From Halolactibacillus sp051746745 (GTDB taxonomy: Bacteria > Bacillota > Bacilli > Bacillales > Amphibacillaceae): 5,263 bases of DNA. Position 1 is the stretch's first letter, and the number at the start of each line of letters is the position of its first letter. The stretch lies in assembly GCA_051746745.1 (NCBI GenBank), contig JBNJFJ010000112.1:1-5263 (forward strand). The letters run 5' to 3'. A program made the position numbers and the translations under genes. This document shows positions 1 through 5,263 of this stretch, one piece after another. The notes beneath the pieces are model-generated. The model was given only the letters and a program-made list of their open reading frames with translations, searched no databases and was not told the origin of the DNA.

Positions 1-561
1 GAAGAGATTACTCAATATGTGAATCAGTTTGAACAACTGAATCAACTGGAGAAAATTGATTATCTACCAGAAGATCTCATGGCACCCGGTGTCTTTGAAA
101 CAACCTTTGGCTTCGCACCTGTCTATCAGTACGACCGAGGACCTGATCAGTTTGGTTTTTCTGTTTATGTTGATCTAAATAACCAACAAGCGATTAATAT
201 TTCAGGTTACGATCACATATTAATGAATGATGTTGAAGCAACCATGGCAGATAAAACAACGACGTTAGAACATAATAATCAGCGTTATGAATTACGAACG
301 ACCGCCAATGAAGAAACATTTCGTTTTAGTCTCGTCGATGACAGTGGTAACGCGCTTGTTACATTTGATGGGATGGACATGTTTACAGACTTATCAGACA
401 ATGAGAATCACCGAGAAATCAGTGTCGATGACGCGACGTATACCGCTGAATCAGATCAGGCAAAGATTACACTCATTATTCAAAACCTCAATTATTATGA
501 CGATCATTACTATGCGAACTTCTTTACTTTGATTGATATTAAAGATCATGCAAATGATTAA
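1..561 (+). CDS. 3' part of an unrecognised, strongly acidic protein (5' end outside window)
   Basis: The reading frame is open from base 1 to the TAA at 559-561, giving 186 visible residues. A GTG at 19-21 could be a start, but the frame stays open upstream of it and no convincing ribosome site precedes it (only GAAGAG at 1-6, too far away). I therefore treat the gene as truncated by the window edge. I do not recognise the family. The visible part has about 36 Asp/Glu against 9 Lys/Arg and is rich in Asn, Thr, Tyr and Phe. It has no Cys and no hydrophobic stretch long enough for a membrane helix. Alternating polar and aromatic runs (for example FGFSVYVDLN, RYELRTT, FRFSLVDDSG) suggest a beta-rich domain. 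Such composition suits the exported part of a surface or lipoprotein, or a protein of a salt-adapted cell, but the missing N-terminus prevents a test for a signal peptide. A terminator follows 16 bases after the stop, so this is the last gene of its transcript. Confidence 0.75.
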   Translation, partial: EEITQYVNQFEQLNQLEKIDYLPEDLMAPGVFETTFGFAPVYQYDRGPDQFGFSVYVDLNNQQAINISGYDHILMNDVEATMADKTTTLEHNNQRYELRTTANEETFRFSLVDDSGNALVTFDGMDMFTDLSDNENHREISVDDATYTAESDQAKITLIIQNLNYYDDHYYANFFTLIDIKDHAND

Positions 562-576
562 TGTTTAAGCGAAAAG

Positions 577-604
577 CCGTAACCAAAAAAGGTTGCGGTT
601 TTTT
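577..604 (+). terminator. Intrinsic terminator of the acidic-protein gene
   Basis: The 8-bp stem CCGTAACC (577-584) / GGTTGCGG (591-598), with one G-T wobble, closes an AAAAAA loop and is followed at once by six T residues (599-604). It lies 16 bases downstream of the TAA at 559-561 and separates that gene from the amidase. Confidence 0.88.
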
Positions 605-627
605 ACGGTTGTATAAGTTGAACGCTG

Positions 628-652
628 GTTAGATTTCTCGGCCAGTGGGTAT
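628..652 (+). promoter_or_regulatory. Possible sigma-B-like promoter of the amidase gene
   Basis: GTTAGA (628-633), 13 bases of spacer, then GGGTAT (647-652) resembles the Bacillus sigma-B pattern GTTTAA - N12-14 - GGGTAT. The -10 element matches fully and the -35 element matches at 4 of 6 positions. It would start transcription near base 660, leaving a leader of about 60 bases. I found no good sigma-A pair in the 562-719 gap: a CATAAT at 688-693 has no -35 partner at normal spacing. One short motif match can arise by chance, so this is tentative. Confidence 0.35.
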
Positions 653-669
653 GAGTACGAAAAAAGGGC

Positions 670-681
670 TTATCATGATAA
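670..681. repeat. 12-base perfect palindrome upstream of the amidase gene
   Basis: TTATCATGATAA reads identically on both strands. It lies 38 bases upstream of the amidase start codon and downstream of the possible promoter at 628-652. Its size and symmetry fit a binding site for a dimeric repressor, and its position would suit a roadblock or operator. No second copy was noticed in the window, so the role is a guess. Confidence 0.4.
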
Positions 682-719
682 ACTAATCATAATACTTCAA
701 ACGAAAAGGACGTGGTGAG

Positions 720-2174
720 ATGAGTTTTAATTCGACCGATTATTTACACGATCAAATCAACAAACAATACCATCAACAACCGGAACTAAATAAAGTAGTA
801 AGGACGTTAGGCGAGTTTTCACCACTTGAACCGAACATAACGGATGATGTCATTAAAAAAATTATCACAAGTGATATTGATACACTTCAGGCGTTAGTGA
901 AAGAACAACGCGTGAGTTACGCTGATATTGCGACCGTTTTTTATAACCGAGCGGTCTTACATAAGGATTATCATGCGGTTATTAGCTTAAATCATGCCGT
1001 TATTGAGGAAGCAAAACAGTGTGAGTACAGTGATGACCATGACCGGCTTTACGGGATCCCGGTCCTAGTGAAAGATAATGTGTCGACTGTCGCCTTACCG
1101 ACGACAGCCGGGGCAGTCAGATTAAAAGATTTTTATCCGAAACAAGATGCCGAGATTATTCAGTCGTTAAAGAATAAGGGGGCATTAATTTTAGGGAAGA
1201 CGAATTTATCTGAATGGGCAAATTTTATGACAACAAATAGTGCCAATGGTTTTTCCGCCCGAGGCGGTCAGACGATGAATCCGTTTGGAGATTATGATGT
1301 TGGCGGCTCAAGTAGTGGCAGTGCTGTCGCGGTAAGTTTGGGTCTTAGTCCTGTAGGTGTTGGGACTGAAACGGCAGGTTCCGTTATTTATCCGGCCAGT
1401 CAAAATGGCGTCGTTGGGTTAAAGCCGACATTAGGGACTGTCTCACAAGCTGGGATTATTCCGATTGCAAAAGCGCATGATACCGCCGGTCCGATGGCTA
1501 GAAACGTAAAAGACTGTTTTTATTTATTTCAGGCGATGACTTCTATCACTGAAACATTCGGTCATCATACGAAAGCGTTAACGGATTATCGCTTCGGCTT
1601 TATTAATGACGCCGAGATCAAACAAGCTTACCGAGACGAAGATGACATACTTTTAGCGCGCGTAAAAGCTGACCTTATTCAGCGAGATGTTGCCGTACAA
1701 GCTATCGAGATTGAACCGTCCGCCTATCAGATTGATATAACAGATGTGTTAGTGTATCAATTTAACGAAGGGGTACGAGATTTCTTTAAAGACGAAAAAG
1801 CCCCACTCACGTTACGAGATATCTATCAGTTTAATCAAACCGATATAGTAAACTTCGCTCCGTACGGTCAAGATTTAATTAAACAAGCGATGGAGACAAC
1901 ACTGACAAAAGAGGTGATTGATCAGATGGTCGCTACCCATCAAAAAATGGCGGCAAAAGCACTCGATCAAGCCTTTGAAACCGTCGATGTACTCGTGACG
2001 TTAAGTAATTATGCGACAACACTGTACGCGGCGAGTGGCTATCCGGCACTTACAATCCCAGGTTTAAAACGTAAGTCAGGTGAACCTGTTGGCCTCACGT
2101 TGATTATGAAAGCAACCCAAGACGTTGAATTACTCCATGTTGGTCAACTGATTGAAAAAATTAGCTTAGGATAA
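720..2174 (+). CDS. Amidase-signature family hydrolase (stand-alone amidase)
   Basis: This 484-residue protein hydrolyses an amide bond, releasing ammonia or an amine; the substrate cannot be read from sequence. The Ser-cisSer-Lys triad is complete: Lys118 in GIPVLVKDN, Ser197 opening the GGSSSGS loop (195-201), and nucleophile Ser221 in GTETAGS (215-221), followed by PASQNGVVGLKPT and DTAGPM. The spacings (79 and 24 residues) equal those I recall for peptide amidase of Stenotrophomonas (Lys123, Ser202, Ser226). That and the GTET form favour a free-standing amidase over GatA, and no gatB or gatC lies nearby. The first ~50 residues precede the conserved core and are not a signal peptide, so it should be cytoplasmic. 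One oddity is Gln243 where relatives usually have Arg in a VSRxGIIP segment. The ATG start is supported by AAAAGGA at 704-710, nine bases upstream. It is monocistronic, with a terminator on each side. The family is near certain, the substrate unknown. Confidence 0.95.
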   Translation: MSFNSTDYLHDQINKQYHQQPELNKVVRTLGEFSPLEPNITDDVIKKIITSDIDTLQALVKEQRVSYADIATVFYNRAVLHKDYHAVISLNHAVIEEAKQCEYSDDHDRLYGIPVLVKDNVSTVALPTTAGAVRLKDFYPKQDAEIIQSLKNKGALILGKTNLSEWANFMTTNSANGFSARGGQTMNPFGDYDVGGSSSGSAVAVSLGLSPVGVGTETAGSVIYPASQNGVVGLKPTLGTVSQAGIIPIAKAHDTAGPMARNVKDCFYLFQAMTSITETFGHHTKALTDYRFGFINDAEIKQAYRDEDDILLARVKADLIQRDVAVQAIEIEPSAYQIDITDVLVYQFNEGVRDFFKDEKAPLTLRDIYQFNQTDIVNFAPYGQDLIKQAMETTLTKEVIDQMVATHQKMAAKALDQAFETVDVLVTLSNYATTLYAASGYPALTIPGLKRKSGEPVGLTLIMKATQDVELLHVGQLIEKISLG

Positions 2175-2180
2175 AATAAG

Positions 2181-2208
2181 CCGCCCACCTGAATTTTAAG
2201 GTGGGCGG
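2181..2208. terminator. Bidirectional terminator between convergent amidase and aminotransferase genes
   Basis: A perfect 10-bp stem, CCGCCCACCT (2181-2190) / AGGTGGGCGG (2199-2208), encloses an 8-base loop. On the + strand it is followed by TTTAG, only a short T run. On the - strand it is followed by the complement of ATAAAATAAG, an interrupted U-rich run. It starts 6 bases after the amidase stop and lies 18 bases beyond the aminotransferase stop, so it can end both transcripts. Confidence 0.88.
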
Positions 2209-2226
2209 TTTAGCTCGTTTAACAGC

Positions 2227-3417
2227 TCATGCATTCACAGTGGTTGTTGAATTAAAAATTTTTGTCGCTTTAATCCGCTGAGCCGCTTCAATAAGTCGCG
2301 TGTCTGAATCAAGTAAAGCGACACGCACATAACCTTCCCCGTAGTCACCGAAACCATTGCCAGGTGCCACCATGACTTTAGCGGTATCGAGTAAGTAACG
2401 ACTAAAGCTTTCTGATGTGTAGCCCTCAGGTACTTTTAACCAACAGAAAAAGGTGCCGGACGGTTTGGTCACATTCCAGCCAATATCTGATAGGGCGTCG
2501 ATTAAGACATTACGTCTTTTCTCATATGTTGCGGTCAATGCTTTGGTCGCGGACTGATCACCGGTTAAAGCAGCTACAGCGGCCATTTGAACGGCTCCAA
2601 AGATACTGACGTATAAGTGATCTTGGATTAATTCTAACTTCTCGATTATATCTCTATTACCGACCGCAAAGCCAACGCGCCAGCCGGCCATGTTGTAGGC
2701 TTTTGAGAGGGTAAACATTTCAATCCCGACCTCTTTAGCACCAGGTGTCTGGAGGAAACTGGGTGCCTTTTCACCATCAAACTGAATCGTATGATAGGCA
2801 AAGTCATGACACACCGCGATGTTGTGCTCGGTCACAAACTGAACGGTTTCCTCAAAAAAGCGCGGGGTTGCCTTGGCGCCAGTTGGATTATTGGGATAGT
2901 TTAAAAACATTAATTTAGCCGCGTGAGCTTCTTTTGGTAACGCGTGATAATCTGGTAAAAAATCATGCGCTTCAATGAGTGGCATCGGTATCATATTCGC
3001 TTCTGCCATTTGTACACCGGAGATATAGTCAGGATAGCCTGGGTCAGGAACTAAGACTGTGTCATTTGGATTTAAAAGACATTGACTCAGTTCAACGAGT
3101 CCGGTCTTAGTCCCAGGTAAGATCGCTACTTCTGTGTCTGGGTCAATCGTGACATTGTATTCGCGTAAATAATAATCACTCACGGCTTGTTTTAATTCTT
3201 GATAGCCTTGAAACGGGGAATATTGATGGTGTCTAGGATCTGTGGCGGCGTCTTTTAATGCCTCGACAATATGATGAGGTGTCGGTAAATCAGGGTTACC
3301 TTGACCTAAATTAATCACATCAAAGCCTTCTTGTTTATAGCGCTGAATCGTACTCACAAGCTCGCTAAAAAATTGGGTTGGTAATCGTTTTAATAAGTCT
3401 GATGCTGGATAATTCAC
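2227..3417 (-). CDS. mtnE: PLP-dependent aminotransferase, MtnE (YkrV) type
   Basis: This 396-residue class I/II aminotransferase (fold type I) most resembles Bacillus MtnE, which aminates 2-oxo-4-methylthiobutyrate to methionine in methylthioadenosine salvage. Shared segments are VINLGQGNPD (34-43), VLVPDPGYPDY (121-131), LNYPNNPTG (172-180) and GNGFGDYGEGYVRV (353-366). Active-site residues are in place: Asn177, Asp205 and Tyr208 in HDFAY, PLP-binding Lys239 in TLSKAYNMAGWRVGF, Arg247, and Arg365, which holds the substrate carboxylate. Length is normal for the family and there is no signal peptide, so it is cytoplasmic. The start is GTG (3417-3415) with GAAAGG nine bases upstream. The neighbouring MtnU-type omega-amidase supports glutamine as amino donor. 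Related PatA, DapL-like and E. coli YbdL enzymes share the fold, so the substrate is inferred. No other salvage genes are in the window. Only the neighbour genes and recalled similarity, not a search, support the symbol. Confidence 0.9.
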   Translation of the reverse strand: MNYPASDLLKRLPTQFFSELVSTIQRYKQEGFDVINLGQGNPDLPTPHHIVEALKDAATDPRHHQYSPFQGYQELKQAVSDYYLREYNVTIDPDTEVAILPGTKTGLVELSQCLLNPNDTVLVPDPGYPDYISGVQMAEANMIPMPLIEAHDFLPDYHALPKEAHAAKLMFLNYPNNPTGAKATPRFFEETVQFVTEHNIAVCHDFAYHTIQFDGEKAPSFLQTPGAKEVGIEMFTLSKAYNMAGWRVGFAVGNRDIIEKLELIQDHLYVSIFGAVQMAAVAALTGDQSATKALTATYEKRRNVLIDALSDIGWNVTKPSGTFFCWLKVPEGYTSESFSRYLLDTAKVMVAPGNGFGDYGEGYVRVALLDSDTRLIEAAQRIKATKIFNSTTTVNA

Positions 3418-3477
3418 GTGCTCACGCCTTTCGAATGGTTAAGATTTATAAAATTCAGATAGATTTACTTTTGATAC

Positions 3478-3506
3478 AGTGTAACGAATCAAGCTGGTTT
3501 CGTCTA
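3478..3506 (-). promoter_or_regulatory. Weak candidate promoter of the aminotransferase gene
   Basis: Read on the - strand, TAGACG (3506-3501), a 17-base spacer and TACACT (3483-3478) form a sigma-A-like pair with 4 of 6 matches in each element. It would give a leader of roughly 55 bases. The terminator at 3551-3571 isolates this gene from the upstream - strand gene, so a promoter is needed somewhere in 3418-3550, but this pair is only the best of several weak options. Confidence 0.3.
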
Positions 3507-3550
3507 GTAATAGTGATTGAATGCTTTTGTCGACCGGGCGTTTAAAAAAC

Positions 3551-3571
3551 AAAAAAAGCACCCATAGGTGC
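3551..3571 (-). terminator. Intrinsic terminator of the small membrane-protein gene
   Basis: A 5-bp stem, GCACC (3558-3562) / GGTGC (3567-3571), with loop CATA is followed, on the - strand, by seven T residues (complement of the A run at 3551-3557), one G, and another T-rich run. It lies 18 bases beyond the small gene's stop. The stem is short but GC-rich and the T tract is strong. Confidence 0.75.
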
Positions 3572-3589
3572 CGAGACATCTTCATGTAT

Positions 3590-3784
3590 CTAAAGTAAGG
3601 CAATCGCTAAAATGACCACAATTAAACCAACAATGACAAGTGCTAATCCTTTTGTACTAAGCCCACTTGATAAGTCTTTCAAACTACCGTGACTGGCGCG
3701 TTCAACACTATCACGATGATTGCCAGTCGCTGACGTTTTTCGTTCGTGTTGGTTAAGTGATTCACGTTGTTCTTCTGGTTTCAT
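3590..3784 (-). CDS. Small tail-anchored membrane protein, DUF6366-like
   Basis: This 64-residue protein has a polar, highly charged N-terminal part (residues 1-45, rich in Glu, Arg, Ser and His) and one hydrophobic segment at the extreme C-terminus (about 47-64, LALVIVGLIVVILAIALL). That predicts a tail-anchored protein with its N-terminus in the cytoplasm. The spacing of PEEQRESL (3-10), GNHRDSVERA (21-30), SLKDL (34-38) and KGLAL (45-49) resembles, from memory, the short Bacillaceae proteins grouped as DUF6366, whose role is unknown to me. It is a real gene and not a chance frame: AGGAGG (3798-3793) lies eight bases before the ATG, an extended -10 promoter lies upstream and a terminator follows. 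It is transcribed alone, divergently from the dehydrogenase gene. No link to the metabolic neighbours is evident. Coding status is solid; the family name is tentative. Confidence 0.82.
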   Translation of the reverse strand: MKPEEQRESLNQHERKTSATGNHRDSVERASHGSLKDLSSGLSTKGLALVIVGLIVVILAIALL

Positions 3785-3830
3785 GGGCTATGCCTCCTAT
3801 CGGCATGATTGGAAATGATAAGTTACAGCT

Positions 3831-3859
3831 ATTATAACATGACTTGTAAAAAATGTTAG
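3831..3859 (-). promoter_or_regulatory. Sigma-A promoter with extended -10 for the small membrane-protein gene
   Basis: On the - strand CTAACA (3859-3854; 4 of 6 matches) is separated by 17 bases from a perfect TATAAT (3836-3831). The bases TGT directly before the -10 make it an extended TGnTATAAT element. Transcription would start near 3824, about 40 bases before the ATG at 3784. Confidence 0.75.
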
Positions 3860-3882
3860 TTAAAAATAGAAAATTCGAAAGA

Positions 3883-3911
3883 TTGACATAAATAATGGTC
3901 TGATAGACAAT
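3883..3911 (+). promoter_or_regulatory. Sigma-A promoter of the dehydrogenase-hydrolase operon
   Basis: A perfect TTGACA (3883-3888), a 17-base spacer and GACAAT (3906-3911; 4 of 6 matches) place the transcription start near 3918, about 25 bases before the ATG at 3943. An imperfect inverted repeat, GTCT-GAT-AGAC (3898-3908), overlaps the -10 region and could be a regulator site. The -35 element lies only 23 bases from that of the divergent promoter. Confidence 0.7.
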
Positions 3912-3942
3912 AGGAAAAACAGTGAAGCGGGAGGAAATAGCG

Positions 3943-5043
3943 ATGGAAGCAATCAAAGTACAAGGCACACCGAATATATATCGTCACCATGACGGGGCAT
4001 TAACCGATATGAAACAAGTGATTGAAACACAAGGTTTGAAGAAAGGGTTACTCGTAACGGGCAAGGCTTCGTTTAACGTAGCTGAGCCATTTATTAACCC
4101 ACTAAATTTAAATGTAGTGATGGAGCGTTATAACGGCGAATGTTCTCGCGAAGAAGTAGAAAGATTAAGAGTAAAGGCAGAAAGGGAAGCCGTTGATTAT
4201 TTGCTTGCGGTTGGTGGTGGTAAGGTCATTGATGTCACTAAAGCAACAGCCGCGGCAATGGGGTTACCGTACTTGATTGTGCCTACGTTGGCATCAAACT
4301 GTGCGGCGGTCACGCCTTTAAGTGTGTTTTATACTGAAAACGGTGTGTTTACCGATCACGTTGTCTTTGATCAGGCGGCATTTATGGTGGCAGTTGAACC
4401 AGGGATTTTGATACACACGCCGGCGGATTACTTACGGGCCGGCATTGGTGACACGATTGCCAAGTGGTATGAAGCCAAGCCACTTGTTGCGTCGTTACCA
4501 CATCAACCGATTGCGGTGAAAGTGAGTCAACATGCGGCGAAGTTATGCCAAGATGTGTTGCTTGCCCACGGGGAAGCCGCGCTTATGGACCAGAAACAAC
4601 AAGACATTACCGATCGATTCATTGAAGTTGTCGATACAATTATTTTAGCAAGTGGCATGGTCGGTGGTTTCGGTGAACATTACGGGCGGATTTCAGGTGC
4701 CCATTCGATTCATAACGGTCTTACCGTGTTAGAAGAAACGCATCAACACCTTCACGGGGATAAAGTGAGTTACGGCATTTTAGTCCAACTGGCAGTGTTT
4801 GATGAATGGGATGAAATCAATCAACTGTTGCCGTTTTACCAGGCACTCGGTTTACCGACGAGCTTCTTTGATTTAGGGATTCAAATAGGCCTTGAGGAGA
4901 AATGGCAACAAGTCGCCCGTCATGCGACACGTGACGCGGAATCGATTCATTTATTAGGCAAAGTCACACCCGACCTCGTGCACCATGCGATGAGTGAATT
5001 AGAACAACATGTCTCGCGTTTAAGAAAGGATGATGCCGAATGA
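3943..5043 (+). CDS. hcxA: Metal-dependent 2-hydroxyacid dehydrogenase, YbdH/HcxA type (glycerol dehydrogenase-like)
   Basis: This 366-residue protein belongs to the iron-containing alcohol dehydrogenase superfamily, glycerol-dehydrogenase branch. It matches E. coli YbdH (HcxA), described as reducing 2-oxoacids to 2-hydroxyacids with NADPH. Shared stretches include CAA-TPLSV-Y, FMVAVEPGIL, AGIGDTIAKWYEA, MVGGFGEHY, HNGLTVL, LHGDKVSYGILVQ and ESIHLL. The N-terminal nucleotide-binding half holds the GGGKVID loop (Gly91-93, Asp97). Metal ligands are Asp170, His254 and His271, numbered almost exactly as in E. coli GldA. An in-frame GTG at 3922 would add seven residues, but GGGAGG (3929-3934) lies inside that extension and eight bases before the ATG, so I chose ATG 3943. 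Transcribed from the promoter at 3883-3911, it is the first gene of an operon; its TGA overlaps the next ATG by four bases. Linkage to MtnE- and MtnU-type genes suggests a 2-oxoacid from that pathway as substrate, which is inference. Plain glycerol dehydrogenase is less likely. Confidence 0.92.
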   Translation: MEAIKVQGTPNIYRHHDGALTDMKQVIETQGLKKGLLVTGKASFNVAEPFINPLNLNVVMERYNGECSREEVERLRVKAEREAVDYLLAVGGGKVIDVTKATAAAMGLPYLIVPTLASNCAAVTPLSVFYTENGVFTDHVVFDQAAFMVAVEPGILIHTPADYLRAGIGDTIAKWYEAKPLVASLPHQPIAVKVSQHAAKLCQDVLLAHGEAALMDQKQQDITDRFIEVVDTIILASGMVGGFGEHYGRISGAHSIHNGLTVLEETHQHLHGDKVSYGILVQLAVFDEWDEINQLLPFYQALGLPTSFFDLGIQIGLEEKWQQVARHATRDAESIHLLGKVTPDLVHHAMSELEQHVSRLRKDDAE

Positions 5044-5263
5044 CCAAGCGACGCATTGCTTGTCTTCAGATCGATATTCAGTTTGGTGATGTAAAAGCTA
5101 ATTTACAAGCGGTGGCCAATCAATTTAACCACCTTGATTCTGATATTGATACCGTTGTGTTACCAGAGTTTTGGCCGATGGGGTATAGTTTAGATATCCT
5201 TGATGAGATTGTAGAATATGATATGTTGACGCCGATTAAGACACTCGCAAAACAATATAACGT
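5040..5263 (+). CDS. mtnU: 5' part of a carbon-nitrogen hydrolase, MtnU (YkrU) type omega-amidase
   Basis: Seventy-four codons are visible before the right edge. The start is typical of the nitrilase superfamily: RRIACLQIDIQFGD (4-17), a helix, then VVLPEFWPMGYSLDILDEI (39-57), where Glu43 in LPE is the first residue of the Glu-Lys-Cys triad; Lys and Cys fall outside. The order and the LPE-W--GY-L--LDE pattern fit Bacillus YkrU/MtnU, which hydrolyses 2-oxoglutaramate to 2-oxoglutarate and ammonia, clearing the by-product of glutamine-dependent transamination. In Bacillus, mtnU lies beside mtnE, and an MtnE-type gene is 1.6 kb away here on the opposite strand. The ATG (5040-5042) overlaps the TGA of the dehydrogenase as ATGA, and GAAAGGA (5024-5030) lies nine bases upstream, so the two are co-transcribed and probably translationally coupled. 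Other nitrilase-family amidases cannot be excluded from the N-terminus alone. Confidence 0.87.
   Translation, partial: MTKRRIACLQIDIQFGDVKANLQAVANQFNHLDSDIDTVVLPEFWPMGYSLDILDEIVEYDMLTPIKTLAKQYN

Noticed and set aside
287..532. 81-codon + strand frame inside the acidic-protein gene
   Set aside because: It is an overlapping shadow in another frame, with no ribosome site and no recognisable motifs.
561..632. Mini reading frame starting at the ATG overlapping the first gene's stop (23 codons)
   Set aside because: It runs through the terminator hairpin and T tract, has no family resemblance and is best explained by chance.
720..2174. GatA subunit of the Glu-tRNA(Gln) amidotransferase
   Set aside because: The nucleophile motif and triad spacing match free-standing amidases better, and gatC and gatB are not adjacent; the gene is flanked by terminators.
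2415..2609. 64-codon + strand frame antisense to the aminotransferase
   Set aside because: It lies fully opposite conserved aminotransferase coding sequence and has no ribosome site.
3418..3550. SAM (S-box) riboswitch or T-box upstream of the aminotransferase, as some methionine genes have
   Set aside because: The spacer is too short for a full S-box plus terminator and shows none of its conserved core elements; no T-box sequence was seen either.
3922..3942. Seven-residue N-terminal extension of the dehydrogenase from a GTG at 3922
   Set aside because: The ribosome site GGGAGG (3929-3934) lies inside the extension at ideal distance from ATG 3943, and nothing suitable precedes the GTG, which would be only a few bases from the predicted transcription start.
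3762..3968. 68-codon - strand frame across the divergent promoter region
   Set aside because: It spans both promoters and overlaps the starts of two better-supported genes.
3943..5043. Classical glycerol dehydrogenase (gldA)
   Set aside because: Metal ligands are shared, but the stretches around CAA-TPLSV, FMVAVEP and GIGDTIAKWYEA match YbdH, and no glycerol or dihydroxyacetone genes are nearby.

Overview
The window looks like chromosomal DNA of a low-GC Firmicute of the Bacillaceae type. The signs are strong AGGAGG-like ribosome sites, a TTGACA promoter, A/T-flanked hairpin terminators, occasional GTG starts, and proteins that read most like Bacillus homologues. The very acidic first protein is compatible with a salt- or alkali-adapted member, but that is only a hint. 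No mobile element, tRNA, rRNA, CRISPR array or riboswitch was seen.

Layout, left to right. (1) The 3' end of an unrecognised, strongly acidic protein on the + strand (1-561), closed by an intrinsic terminator (577-604). (2) A 158-base gap with a possible sigma-B-like promoter and a 12-base perfect palindrome. (3) A stand-alone amidase-signature hydrolase on + (720-2174). (4) A strong hairpin at 2181-2208 between convergent genes, which can serve both strands. (5) A PLP-dependent aminotransferase of the MtnE (YkrV) type on - (2227-3417, GTG start). (6) A 172-base spacer holding the terminator of the next - strand gene. (7) A 64-residue tail-anchored membrane protein, DUF6366-like, on - (3590-3784). 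(8) A compact divergent promoter region (3785-3942). (9) A YbdH/HcxA-type metal-dependent 2-hydroxyacid dehydrogenase on + (3943-5043). Its stop overlaps, as ATGA, the start of (10) a carbon-nitrogen hydrolase of the MtnU (YkrU) type that runs off the right edge (5040-5263).

The main biological point is the right half. An MtnE-type aminotransferase, a YbdH-type 2-oxoacid reductase and an MtnU-type omega-amidase lie within about 3 kb, the last two translationally coupled. In Bacillus, mtnU and mtnE are neighbours in the methionine-salvage locus; in E. coli, ybdH lies next to ybdL, a methionine aminotransferase. The window appears to combine both arrangements. A coherent reading is a module for 2-oxoacids such as 2-oxo-4-methylthiobutyrate. 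The aminotransferase would aminate the oxoacid with glutamine, the omega-amidase would remove the by-product 2-oxoglutaramate, and the dehydrogenase would interconvert an oxoacid and its hydroxyacid. The enzyme families are well supported; the joint pathway is inference.
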